Below, in pieces: positions 46,039-57,884 of a stretch of DNA of 64,000 nt. The stretch covers positions 44,004 to 108,003 of the forward strand of contig JAJIRX010000611.1 of assembly GCA_023853785.1 (NCBI GenBank), written 5' to 3'. The notes under the pieces are model-generated. The model was not told the origin of the DNA and ran no database searches. It saw nothing but the letters and a program-made list of their open reading frames with translations. How positions within the stretch are numbered: the stretch's first letter is position 1; each line of letters begins with the position of its first letter. Origin of the DNA: Psilocybe azurescens (taxonomy: Eukaryota > Basidiomycota > Agaricomycetes > Agaricales > Agrocybaceae). Both the position numbers and the translations under genes were made by a program.

Positions 46039-46212
46039 AATATTTAGTTAATAAGGTTTTCAAAGATTTACATACGGGGTAACAAAAGTTGAAACAAATC
46101 AGATTTGCTGTCTTGAGGCGGATGTTTCTGGTTGATCAGACCAGAAGATACCAGACGTCGAGACGGCGGGGAGAGTTTTTAGATAGAGTGTAGAGGTGTA
46201 CTGTCAAAAATA

Positions 46213-46580
46213 TGTGACAGGAGTAACTAATCGTGACTGCTAGAGTATCGATAGTATCGTCCTGACACACGGAAATAGGGGAATAGAATGAAGCTGAGCA
46301 CTGAATAGACAGGTGTAAGTGTTCGTTGTTCACTGGGGGAAATTGGTATCTACTACAGCCTGTATTTATACTGTAAGGAAGCGGTCTAGAACTTAAGTAA
46401 AAGGGTTTGTGGCTAAGGAGGATAAATAAGGTATCTAAGGGAGTGTTTCAGGGATAATGGATAAGGGAAGAAAAAGGGACGAAGTCGTGTATCAGTCGAC
46501 GGAATGGAATGTAGTCGAAATGTGAAGATAAGATAAAACGATAGATAATCAAAGAGTAAGGAAAATACCGGATCGTCACA
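46213..46580 (-). repeat. 5' LTR of gypsy copy 2
   Basis: 368 bp, apparently identical to 37086-37453. The leader directly after it on the coding strand begins TATTTTTGACAG and carries the gag ATG 174 bp further on. Confidence 0.95.
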
Positions 46581-46766
46581 GTGACTAAGCAACTCCAACT
46601 AAACATCGTTCCCATTTTTCACCTGCATCTCGCTACCTGTTTCCCAGCTTATTTCCTTTTCCCATGACAATGGCGCATGGTGTCGTCATCATCTACTTTG
46701 CATCTACTCGTCATAATATTTGTTGTCCATTCTGCCTGCCGACTGAACTTTTGCTCTCCACAGAGC

Positions 46767-49605
46767 TCACACTCGTGCCCGAGATCTAGCGCATCCGCGC
46801 ATGCACTGGTGAGCCCACCACCGACCTCCCGCTGTACCCATACTCGTCATGCACCTTGCTGACGTTCTCCTCTGGCGTACAGACACAGACAACCATGCAA
46901 CACCCGGACGCGGTGTGATACGTGTTCGCGTTGCTCGTGTCCGCCGCAGTAGACGCGTTGGACACCGGTCTCTTGCTCCCACCCGAGATCGGCCTCGTAG
47001 ACACCTCGACAAGGGCTGCGAAGTATACGGAGACGGCGTCGTCCTGCTCCCTACACCCGCCAAGTGCGTCGGCGTGCGCGGCGTGATGACACTGTATGCG
47101 CTCCCTCTAGAACAAGGCCTCAACGACGCGACCACCGATCCGCCCACCGCACTGGAGTACTGCGACGTGCCGATGGACGAGGCCGAGGCCGAGGACAAAA
47201 TAACTTCTTTGTGCGGCGCCATTTTCTGAGAAGGCGACAAGGATTTTATGGACGGCGGGAGCGATTTTAACCTCAATGTCGTGGTTGATGCTATTGCTGT
47301 ACGCGTACGGACGCCTGTGCGGGATACCGACGTTGCTGCAGATGCGACGCTGTTCGTCGTCAGTCCGCGCGGCCCCGCCTGCCGTGGGCTGTGATATACC
47401 GACGGGACCTCGCTCGTGAGACTCTGCGTGTCATCCTGTGCCTGTGCTTGGTCTTCATTGCCATTGCCGCTGAAACCGACGGTATCATCGTCGTTGCCCG
47501 CCTCAAAATTGTCCATGTTCACATTCACGTCCTCTTCATCCCGTCCTTATTACAATGCCCTCCTTGTCTCAGCCACACTCTCCTTATCCTCTTCATCCTC
47601 TCCATGCTGCTCATCAGCTTCAACCTATCTCTGTCCTCATCTGTAAGATAGATATCGCTGTCCCCAACACCATCCGGCTCCACAGTCGACGGGGTAAGCT
47701 TCTCGTCCGGCCTCTCCCTGTCCCTGTCTAGCGTCTTCCTAAACATATTCGAAGCAGTGTTGGCATTGGCGTTTGCAGCGCGCACTTCCGACGCGATCCT
47801 CTTCGCAGGCGACATCTTCTCTTTCTCCATGCTGCAGTTATCGTCATTCGTCCTCGCCGCGCGCCCTCCCACACCAGGTCGCACAGCAGAAATTGTCCTC
47901 GCACTGGCACCACTCGCCACACTGTGCGTGCTCGCAGCACTACTCCTCAGCGCTATCCTCGATCCGCTACAAGGCAGGCTAGACGGGGATAACAGTGAAT
48001 TCTGCTCCATATCTTGGCCCCTATCCCTGCCCATGCGTACAGACGATGCCACACTACTCATACTGCTCCTCAAACCCGTACCCCCAGCCGCACCCTCTGC
48101 CCCCCACTCAAAGACGCACCCACGATACTCCTACTCAACACGGTTACGTGCCTGCTGCTCGCCGCGTTGCTCTCCACGTCCACCTTCGATATGTGCAAGT
48201 GGTTTATGATTATGGCTCTTTTGGCTGTTGTTTTTGTTGTTGTGGTGGTTGGGTTTTTTCTGGCGCTTGAGTGTAGAGAGGGAGGAGGTAGTGGGAAAGG
48301 AAATGCGATGAGGAGGACGGGGAGCATGAGGGCGGAGGTGTCGGTTGGGTGCGGGCGCAGCAGGAACGAGGAAACGAGCATCTGTGATGTTGTATGCGTT
48401 GTGTGGGATTCAACCATGAGTTCTTATGAAAGAAGAGAGAGAAACAAACACGCACCTGATACAGTGTGAGCACCTAGGGCTCCCTCACCCTCCTGAGCAC
48501 AACTGCCATCGCCCACCCGACACGCCCTCCAGCCTCGAACCTGGCCCTGCCACCCCTCATGATCTCCATCTCCGTTCCTTCCCCCTCCCCCTCCCCTCCC
48601 TCCCTACCATTGCTCTTTATACCCCAACCCCTGCCACCCCTTATCCCACCAAAATACCGCTCGTTCTCCCGCGCAAGCACCTCGTCCACGCCCGCCCGCC
48701 CCTGCCCCGGCGTCTCCCTAACATCCGCCCATGGCTCAATCACACTCCCGATCTTGTCCAACGCATGCTCCGCGACTCACAGCATTGCGAACACACTCCT
48801 CGGCGTCGTGCGCTTCGCGAGCCCGCGCAGCAGCGAGTCCCACAGTTTCGGGGCGAGCGCTGCAAAACCGGCGGTGCACCACCCGTCCCCTGAAAATGCC
48901 CACCAGCCCGCGCCGCGCGCCTCGTTCCAGGAACGCGTTCCGCACGTCTTCATCCATCGTAAATGCAACACCCGCTCCGCGCACTGGAGGCCGCGGCACC
49001 CGCCCGTGCTCCACTGACCTTGGGTTAGGGACTCGTACACAGAGAGGGGGACGAACGCGTGGAACAGCCCGCGTATCATCCCCTGAATAATGTGCGCCTA
49101 GACTTCGTCGTGCAGCGTTAAGAGCGAGAGGAGAGGGATGACCGCAGGACGGCGAAGGCGCTGGAGAGGTCGTACGAGCGATATGAGAAGATGAGCATGC
49201 CGGTATATATGAAGCTGGGCGTGAAGTGCAGCGACGCCGGTGTGAATGGGGGCAAGGGGTTCAGACCCGTTCGCAGATGGTTTAGCACCCAGCCACGCCG
49301 CGAGCTCGGTTTGGAAATATGGGGAACGCGAGACGAGAAGATCGCCGGTGTGTTCTCATATGCGTGCCCCCAAAATTGTTTGTTAGCGCAATGCGCACGT
49401 CCAAGCAGAGGCGCAAGCGCCACATGAACACGAGATTTTTCCTGAGCTTCTCGATGCGCAGAGACTCGGGGTTTTCGCCGCTCAGGCCGTCCGCGCCTAC
49501 GGACGTGCTGATGAGGCCGCCAGGGGGAGTGCTCGCGCACGTCGGAGGAGTCGAAGAGGAACTCGAAGCCTTTGCCGCAGTCTTTGCCAGTGTAGAGGTA
49601 GCGAG
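46767..49605 (-). pseudogene. Inverted, 5'-truncated duplicate of the BTB gene
   Basis: The minus strand from 49605 matches the BTB gene at 33690 onward: TGKD-CGKGFEFLFDSSD, LRIEKLRKNLVFMW, LDVRIALTNNFGG, LHFTPSFIYTGMLIFSYRSY, SLTQGQWSTGGC, GDGWCTAGFAALAPKLWDSL, KIGSVIEPWADV. It then has the same intron (48384-48460) and SKVDVESNAASS ... VLSRSIVGASL. Beyond the point where copy 33130 diverges it goes on with a Ser/Arg-rich tail to 46767. The first exons are missing and several frame changes are present. It lies tail-to-tail with the 33130 gene, with gypsy copy 2 between them. Confidence 0.75.
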
Positions 49606-52238
49606 TGTACTAGATACATAGTGCATTCATCGCTGCATTGACTTGGGATGTTCGGAATACTGTTGTTGGGGTTTTGCTGATGAAGCTCGTGTACGGTAAG
49701 CAATCACCCTCGACGAGATTTCCATCGCTCTCCCATACTCCCAATCTTCGGAATTATCTAATAGACAGTATGCCAATACCCCAGATGCGTGGTTTCCGAG
49801 TTGGCTGTATGTCGCTTTAAGCCTTATCTGATTGTAATTCAACGACGTACCAAGATGCATATCTATCATTCTCAGATTGCTCCACCCCTACGGCCCCGTG
49901 AGCTTTCTGCGACGCATTTGCAGGACATGAACTATCTCATAAAATCAGAGGTATGCAGCAAATACACATTTTACAGAGTTTATGGAAATGTCCACCAGGA
50001 GTTTAGCCCATTATTTTCTCTGATTGGGACGCAGGGAGCGCTAGTGCATTCATCGCGAAGGGTAGACAAGATGAGCGCAGAGCTATTGGAAGGATGAAAC
50101 AAGTATAGATTTAGAAGTATGTCTCACCTTGTGAGTAAAAATAACCGGTCCGGGGTTCAGCGCCAGCGCTCAGCATGTCCGGGATTACGCGGCTCAGGTG
50201 GGTTGTCTGTGCCAATTATGAACTGACCGTGGGACATCCCGAAAGCTTCCGGCTGTTGTTCCGCCCTGTGCATCATAACCTGATATCAACCTCGTCCTTG
50301 GGCAACGTGCTCGTCTTTCTCTGCTCATAACTGGCTCGTCTTGATCTTGTCCCTCCACTTGTGTTATACTATCTCATCCGCCTGGCACATTCGGATGGTA
50401 CTGCTGCGGCCCGTCGCCATACATAGCTTTAACAAAACGTCTCATCTTTTCGCCTAGTATCGCAGCTTCGCACTTCAGTTGCGTTCCAGGTAGGTGATGT
50501 GATCTAATTAAAGAAGCGACATATCTTTGAATGTAGAAAATTTCCCTTTAGACGAAACATGCACCCCAACTCTCTCGATAGTAAGCCCTCATTCCTCACC
50601 TGTTTGATCGAAACTTTGCTGTCTAAACGTCGGCGACTGATGTATGCTGGTCTCCAACAGCTCACGCCCGCAGTGAAGCTATTCACATTGGGATCAAACT
50701 ATTGGATGGCGGACTATATCAACGTCGACTGTTCCGTTCATTCACTGCCTTTGGAATCTGGTCTACGTGTGGAGAGTAGAGTGACGATTCGAGGCAAAAG
50801 GTATGTGATAGTGCCGCTCCGGACTATGAGAGGTACCCATCTTTTGTTTTTGAACCTCCTTCATAGGCTCAGTGTGTTCTGCGTGTCTCCCCATCGACCG
50901 ACGCGTTAACCCCCTTGTCTCAACAATCCCCACTACTACTGCTGTATCTTCTACGGTTGGATAGCCGTCATTGCTGCTGCATCCTCTACAGTCGCGTAGT
51001 CGTCGCTACGTCCAAGGTCCCTCATGTGCTTTATCCTCCCGCCCATGAGATGGCCGTCCATGCGGGTAACATGTATATCGCCCAATAGATTCTCAAGACA
51101 GGAGTGGTGCCACAAAGTCACTTGGGGTGTAGCAACACGCCCAGACGAGAATCGTTGAGGACCCATCCTTCCATTCCAGTATCAATGGCGCTCCTCTTCC
51201 CTTTGCCGCCGACTCGTGACCTTCATGGAACCTTTTCTAGGACATTAATATCGCATCTATTCTCCCATCTACGAAACCTTGTACGTTATGTCAATATCTG
51301 AATGTGGATTTGATGCTCCTATTCTCTCATCGCCTCCATACCGCGAACACTGCCCTAAAGCTTCGAACCCGAGGAAGTTACTATGAATTTCTAATCCAGT
51401 CTTCGTTCCAGCTACCGAGACCCGTTCATAGCCTTAATTCATAGCCTTACCTACAGGTTCTGGGCTACTTTTGGCATTGCCTATGCGCTCAACCACCTTC
51501 TGTGACTCTATGCGCGTCCTCATCTATATTTATCTTCGATACTAAGAGAATCACCTTCTCTGCTCCTATTATATTGGTTAGACATACACCGTGACCGTTT
51601 AACCACGTTCACAATGCTAGCCACGGTAGTAAAGTAGCAAATACATACAATCTTCCGGGTGTTACTGGGGACTGAGAAGTGGTAGATTGATTTGTAGCGT
51701 ATCTATACCATACAGTAGAGTATGTCATTCATTAGATTGTTAGTCTTCATACTTACGCGCTCATGGAGTACCATGGTACTGACTATGAATCAACTACCCT
51801 TGTATTCGGGAATTATTCTCAATTGGATGATGACGAGGGAAGCTGTGTATTGAACAAGACACAGAGACGATGAGAATAGATGTCTCTTTGTGTGTAAATT
51901 AATTATGTCCACGGGAGATGGAAAGTATTGAGTGATGGCAGTTATCTCATGGTCATTTTAATCTCAGGGCTCGTCATCAGGGCTGGTGGGAGGGGGACCG
52001 ACTGGTTGGGAGATGGGCGTCATATTCTGCATTCTTTCTTGAGCGCATCTAAGGGGAACCAGCGATGGCTCGGTCAGGATCAGACTTCTACTTCATTTGG
52101 AACCAGGTATGCAGAGACATGAAACGTTCGCTGTAAATTTGGAAAGGAAGGCTTGTCACCTCCCCAGCCGGCCATCCATTAATAGCCCTCTCTCCACACT
52201 CTGGTTCGCGGCTGCTCAGCAGTCCGTGGGATGAAAAG
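49606..52238. other. Intergenic, one weak open stretch
   Basis: A plus-strand stretch 50559-50906 (MHPNSLDSKPSFLTCLIETL ...) has coding-like composition and could be an exon pair around a GTACCC donor near 50832, but I recognise no family. The remainder (50910-52200) shows nothing I can support. CpG content is normal here, unlike both window ends. Confidence 0.3.
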
Positions 52239-52313
52239 TTGACCGACGACATCGCCCCTCTGCCCCTCTTTGATTCCCAACCGGACTGTTGTTTCAATAC
52301 GCTCACCATCGAG

Positions 52314-55300
52314 ATGTCCGCTAATCGTCAAAATCCTGCTAAAGGGTCGAAAGTCAAAGCATTGGGTAATCGACTGAAGAAATCTCTGGGGTTTGGATCA
52401 CCGAGTACTGAGACAGTATCAAGGAAAGAGGCCGCGAAACTCCGAGCCAGATACACCCATTTCCGCATTCTTGTCATCGGGAGGGCAAACGCTGGCAAAA
52501 CAACCCTGTTAAAGCGGGTATGTAACACGACTGAAGAGCCATCCATCTATGATGACGGTAAAAATCTGGTGAGATACCCAGCCCCGCGAAAGATATCAGA
52601 CACTTATTATTTGTCAATAGCTTGAACCGACTTCGAGGGTACTATTCCTCCATAATTTTTGCATCTCCCACCAACAAAATGACTGACTTTTGACATTGTA
52701 GCGTGGAATCCATGACGTCCGTCGAGCATTCACATTTAAGAGTAACCCAAAGTTCATCTTTCATGACTCACCTGGATTCGAGGCAGGGGGTGAGGAGGAA
52801 CTAAAGGCTGTGATGGATTTCATTGAAGAGTGTTCAAAGGCTCGTGAAGTCAATGATCAAATTCATATCATATGGTATGTGTTTATTTTTCTCTATTCTT
52901 TTATTTGAAGCACCTCACATCACAATGGGTGTAGGTTTTGCTTTGAGCCGGATGTATCACGCCCATTATTGGACTTGGAAGTTAAGTTTTTCAATGAAAA
53001 TCGCAAATGGAATGGTAAGCTTGTCACAAAATTTGAATAGTAATTAAAACTTACACAAAACCAGTGCCAGTTGTGGCAATCTTCATGAAGTTTGATGATC
53101 TTATCAGCCAGGTTTGGAACAGAAACAATACCCCAAAGCAGAATACCAAGCATGCTTTGGACACTTTGCAGCAGAAGTTTGAGCTGCCACTTAGAAGCTA
53201 TCAGTTTCCTCCACAGGGTTATGTTCGGCTTGAGGGTAAGTGATTATAATTCACCAAATCAATTTAGAGATTGAACACCATGAATAGCACTTGATAAGAA
53301 TGAAAGTGATCACTAGAAACAAATTGAAGAGTTAATCAAACAAACAGCAGCATCAATTGATGATCTTGCTCTCAAAATGCTGTTTGTTGGTGTACAGCAG
53401 AATAATTTAAACATATGCATTGAACATGCAATAAAGAAGTATGTTATCAATTGGTTATATTTTAATGTTACTTATTATGGTTTTAGCATTGTGAATAAAG
53501 ATATAAGAAACATGGTATGTTGTTTAAGGTGTGCTAGATTATTTCAGTGATTAATTTATATAAAGGATGATTTGATATTTCGGGCTATTCTTTGGTTTCC
53601 ACACAGTTATTATGTATTTGAATATGCTACTGCACTATAAAGCACAGAAACTGACATAAAATCAGAATGTAAGCATTGATCATTTACTTGTCATGAATGT
53701 GTGTAATGATATATAGATAGCATGTGAGCACAAAATTTGAAACTACAAATAATGTGCTAACAGAGTGTAATAAGGATTATGATGTAAGAATTCAACTAGT
53801 GGAGATATAGTTGCATGCTCAAATGCAACTGCTGATATTGTCTGCATCAATTTTATGTAGTATGTAAGTTATGTGCACTATTTGTGATTGATTGCAATTG
53901 CTGATATTATCTGCATTATTTTTAATTCAGATTGTGAGTTGTGTGCACTATTTGTGATTGATTGCAATTGCTGATATTATCTGCATTATTTCTAAATCAG
54001 GCTGTAAGTTGTGCTGCACTGTTTGTGATTGATTGCAATTGCTGATATTATTTGCATCATGTCTAAATCAGGCTGTAAGTTGTGTACACTGTTTGTAATT
54101 AATTGCAATTGCTGATATTATCTGCATCATTTCTAAATCAGGTTGTAAGTTGTGTGCACTATGTGTGATTGATTGCAATTGCTGATATTATCTGCATCAT
54201 TTCTAAATCAGCGTGTAAGTTGTGTACACTGTTTGTGATTGATTGCAATTGCTTATATTATCTACATCATTTCTAATTCAGGATGTAAGTTGTGTGCACT
54301 ATTTGTGATTGATTGCAATTGCTGACATTATCTGCATCATTTCTAATTCAGGATGTAAGTTGTGTGCACTGTTTGTGATTGATTGCAATTGCTGACATTA
54401 TCTGCATCATTTCTAATTCAGGATGTAAGTTGTGTGCACTGTTTGTGATTGATTGAAACTGCTGATATTATCTGCATCATTTCTAATTCAGGATGTAAGT
54501 TGTGTGCACTGTTTGTGATTGATTGAAATTGCTGAACATTATCTGCATCATTTCTAATTCAGGATGTAAGTTGTGTACACTGTTTGTGATTGATTGCAAT
54601 TGCCAATATTATCTGCATCATTTCTAATTCAGATTGTAAGTTGTGTGCACTGTTTGTGATTGATTGCAATTGTTGATATTATCTGCATCATTTCTAAATC
54701 AGATTGTAAGTTGTGTGCTTTGTTTGTGATTGATTGCAATTGCCGATATTATCTGCATCATTTCTAAATCAGGCTGTAAGTTGTGTGCACTGTTTGTGAT
54801 TGATTGCAATTGCTGATATTATCTGCATCAATTCTAATTCAGCGTGTAAGTTGTGTGCACTGTTTGTGATTGATTGCAATTGCTGATATTATCTGCATCA
54901 ATTCTAATTCAGCGTGTAAGTTGTGTGCACTGTTTGTGATTGATTGCAATTGCTGATATTATCTGCATCATTTTAATTCAGGATGTAAGTTGTGTGCACT
55001 GTTTGTGATTGATTGCAATTGCTGATATTACCTGCATCATTTCTAAATCAGCCTGTAAGTTATATGCACTGTTTGTGATTGATTGCAATTGCTGATATTA
55101 TCTGCATCATTTCTAAATCAGCCTGTAAGTTGTGTGTGCTGTTTGTGATTGATTGCAATTGCTGATATTATCTGCATCAATTCTAAATCAGCCTGTAAGT
55201 TGTGTGCACTGTTTGTGATTGATTGCAATTGCTGATATTATCTGCATTATTTTTAATTCAGGATGTAAGTTGTGTGCACTGTTTGTGATTGATTGCAATT

Positions 55301-56602
55301 GCTGATATTATCTGTATTATTTCTAAATCAGGCTGTAAGTTGTGTGCACTGTTTGTGATTGATTGCAATTGCTGATATTATCTGCATCAATTCTAATTCA
55401 GCGTGTAAGTTGTGTGCACTGTTTGTGATTGATTGCAATTGCTGATATTATCTGCATCATTTTTAATTCAGGATGTAAGTTGTGTGCACTGTTTGTGATT
55501 GATTGCAATTGCTGATATTACCTGCATCATTTCTAAATCAGCCTGTAAGTTATATGCACTGTTTGTGATTGATTGCAATTGCTGATATTATCTGCATCAT
55601 TTCTAAATCAGCCTGTAAGTTGTGTGCTGTTTGTGATTGATTGCAATTGCTGATATTATCTGCATCAATTCTAAATCAGCCTGTAAGTTGTGTGCACTGT
55701 TTGTGATTGATTGCAATTGCTGATATTATCTGCATTATTTTTAATTCAGGATGTAAGTTGTGTGCACTGTTTGTGATTGATTGCAATTGCTGATATTATC
55801 TGTATTATTTCTAAATCAGGCTGTAAGTTGTGTGCACTGTTTGTGATTGATTGCAATTGCTGATATTATCTGCATCATTTCTAAATCAGATTGTAAGTTG
55901 TGTGCACTGTTTGTGATTGATTGCAATTGCTGATATTATCTGCATCAATTCTAAATCAGGCTGTAAGTTGTGTGCACTGTTTGTAATTAATTGCAATTGC
56001 TGATATTATCTGCATTATTTCTAAATCAGACTGTAAGTTGTGTGCACTGTTTGTAATTAATTGCAATTGCTGATATTATCTGCATTAATTATAATTCAGA
56101 TTGTAAGTTGTGTGCACTATGTGTAATTGGTTGCATTTGCTGATATTATCTGTATTAATTCTAATGCAGGCTGTAAGTTGTGTTTGCTTTATTGCTAAAT
56201 ACATGCTGATTGTTGTTCCTTTATTTTATATTACTTGTATTTTATAGACACACAATTGCAAAACAAACATCAGTACTCAATTCACTGTAAGATTTTGTTT
56301 TGCCTCTTGAATAGCATTTATAAAACTCCATCATTCATGAAATATTGGTGTTTTAGCAGCCATCCATAAATCTTTTGCAGGTTGGGATATATTTACTTTG
56401 TTTTTCCAGTTTGTATATCTCATTGTTTGTGTCAGCCATTCTCATCTCACTTGAACATTCTTTTTGGATAACTTCAACCAGTAATGATTATGCTAACAAC
56501 TTTTTGATAGCTTGGAACATTTATCTGAAAGATAGATGTAGTCAAGTTGATCAACTGTTAACAGCTTATCTGTCATCTATGCAAAGGGTGACTGGATCAT
56601 AG
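52314..56602 (+). pseudogene. P-loop GTPase-like protein with a repeat-filled intron
   Basis: Exons with GT-AG borders are 52314-52568 (P-loop GRANAGKTT), 52702-52874 (FIFHDSPGFEAGG, the switch II/G3 region), 52935-53014, 53065-53235 (VAIFMKFDDL, a diverged G4), 53288-53438 (ALKMLFVGVQQNNLNICIEH), 53487-53514, then after about 2.7 kb 56248-56286 and 56410-56602 (hydrophobic, LISLEHSFW, NFLIAWNIYL). The order matches fungal 'G domain' proteins with a membrane-like C-terminus. Stop TAG in the exon at 53288 (after NESDH) breaks it. An in-frame ATG at 52239 is an alternative start. A small exon may lie between 52610 and 52640. Substrate and role beyond GTP binding are unknown. Confidence 0.7.
53822..56190 (+). 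repeat. 70-bp tandem array of intron-like units
   Basis: About 33 units of 70 bp. Each begins GTAAGTTGTGTGCACTGTTT, runs through TTGCAATTGCTGATATTATC and ends TTCTAATTCAG (or TCTAAATCAG), followed by a variable triplet (GAT, GCT, CCT, CGT, ATT, ACT) and the next GTAAGT. So every unit has a consensus 5' splice site, CTGAT/CTAAT branch-like words and a CAG 3' site. A 7-unit (490-bp) block is duplicated: identical ACCTGCATCATTTC/TATATGCAC units are at 55031 and 55521. It lies in the large intron of the GTPase gene. Confidence 0.95.
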
Positions 56603-57884
56603 AACAATACTGCCCATCTGATGATGATATTGCAAAATTTCAAAACATAATTTTTCAAAACCTTTTCTGTAAGCCAGTTTATTTATCTATTTTTTCATGT
56701 TATTGATATTATATACACTGCTTTAGCCCATCTTAGCCTCAGCACTTAATATTATGATTAGTAGATCAACTGCCATTCTATGTATTCAAATATCAGTCCA
56801 ATATATACAAATGTAACACTGTAGTTTCCAATCTTGCCATCACTCAGGCATCAGAGTAAGCTACAAGTGTAAATATAATAATTAATTTTGAGTACATTCA
56901 TAACCTACTCAATTAACAGAGTCAGAATGTTATTGACAAGCTTCACATGTATTCTGGAAATGATCAGTCTACTGATAATCTTGATGACTTGAATAATGAC
57001 CATAAACAGCACAGTGTATATTAAAAATAGTGGTAAAGAAAAAAACAGTAGGCTATTACATATGTTTCCCACACCCACATGAATCATAGGTAAGGATGAG
57101 GGTAGGAGTCCAGCTATCCCCAACTCTCACATATCTATATTAAATTTAAACACACAAATTATATAATGTAGGCACTGTACAGTACCCAAGTAATAGAAAT
57201 TCTACCAAAATTAGCATAGACACCTATTCTAAAAGGCTTGATCTTGATTATACTCACTATAGAAGCTAATAGTGAACTGTGTAATCCTACACAGTCTGGC
57301 TGTATTCTGAGAAACAAAGCAAAGCTGAGGAGTCTGCCAAAGGTGGGTGACGAGGCTGAGTGAAGTGCCCACACATCTAGAACCCACCCCCAATACCCAA
57401 GAACCCAAGAGCCCCCAGATATCAGTTTCAGCATTCCCCTGATCCTACTAATGCTTTCAATGCCTTATACCCTTGGGAGTAAACTAGGTTTTCACCATTT
57501 TTGGATCCTCAGTGATGGCACACCACCAAAATCTATACAAGCTGTTTCAATTGTCCCATACTACCTTACTAACATCTCTCGATGCCATAAACTTAATTGT
57601 GCATTTTTTCAGTCGGCAAGGTAAGCACATGACAACCTACTAGGCTCTTGGTACATCTCTTTGAACTCTTCAAATAGCATACTATAGTACTGACTACAGT
57701 CTCTTCAATATATGTCACACTGCCAATTATTTAGTGTGCCATTGGGGCTGGTACTTTATAAGGTAGACCTCATATGCTCTGGTACATATTACATGATAAA
57801 GCATGACAAAATCCCATATTCTGTTTATTTCCCATGGGGCACAGTCAAATCTGGACAAAATTGAGATCTAAAACCAAGAAAATG
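56603..57884. other. AT-rich stretch, nothing recognised
   Basis: Short open pieces on the minus strand (56905-57123, 57159-57434) are hydrophobic or low complexity with no support. No repeat or RNA gene is evident. Confidence 0.4.

Larger units (their letters stand above)
37086..46580 (-). mobile_element. Ty3/gypsy retrotransposon copy 2, young
   Basis: Its 368-bp LTRs (37086-37453 and 46213-46580) appear identical by eye and are flanked by the perfect 5-bp duplication GTGAC (37081-37085 and 46581-46585). The gene order is as in copy 1, without insertions, 9495 bp in total. It is related to copy 1 by protein sequence, but the LTRs differ, so it is a sister family. It carries five in-frame TGA codons at or near positions that are arginine in copy 1 or in the frame's context, several single-base shifts in homopolymers, and an Asp-to-Asn change in integrase, so it cannot move by its own products. 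Confidence 0.95.

Noticed and set aside
46849..47229. Plus-strand 126-residue frame within the BTB duplicate
   Set aside because: It is opposite the Ser/Arg-rich BTB tail. GC-rich sequence keeps both strands open, and no homologous frame is seen in the other copy.
53822..56190. CRISPR-like array
   Set aside because: There are no unique spacers of 25-40 bp. The whole 70-bp unit repeats, with only a 3-bp variable position, in a eukaryotic gene.
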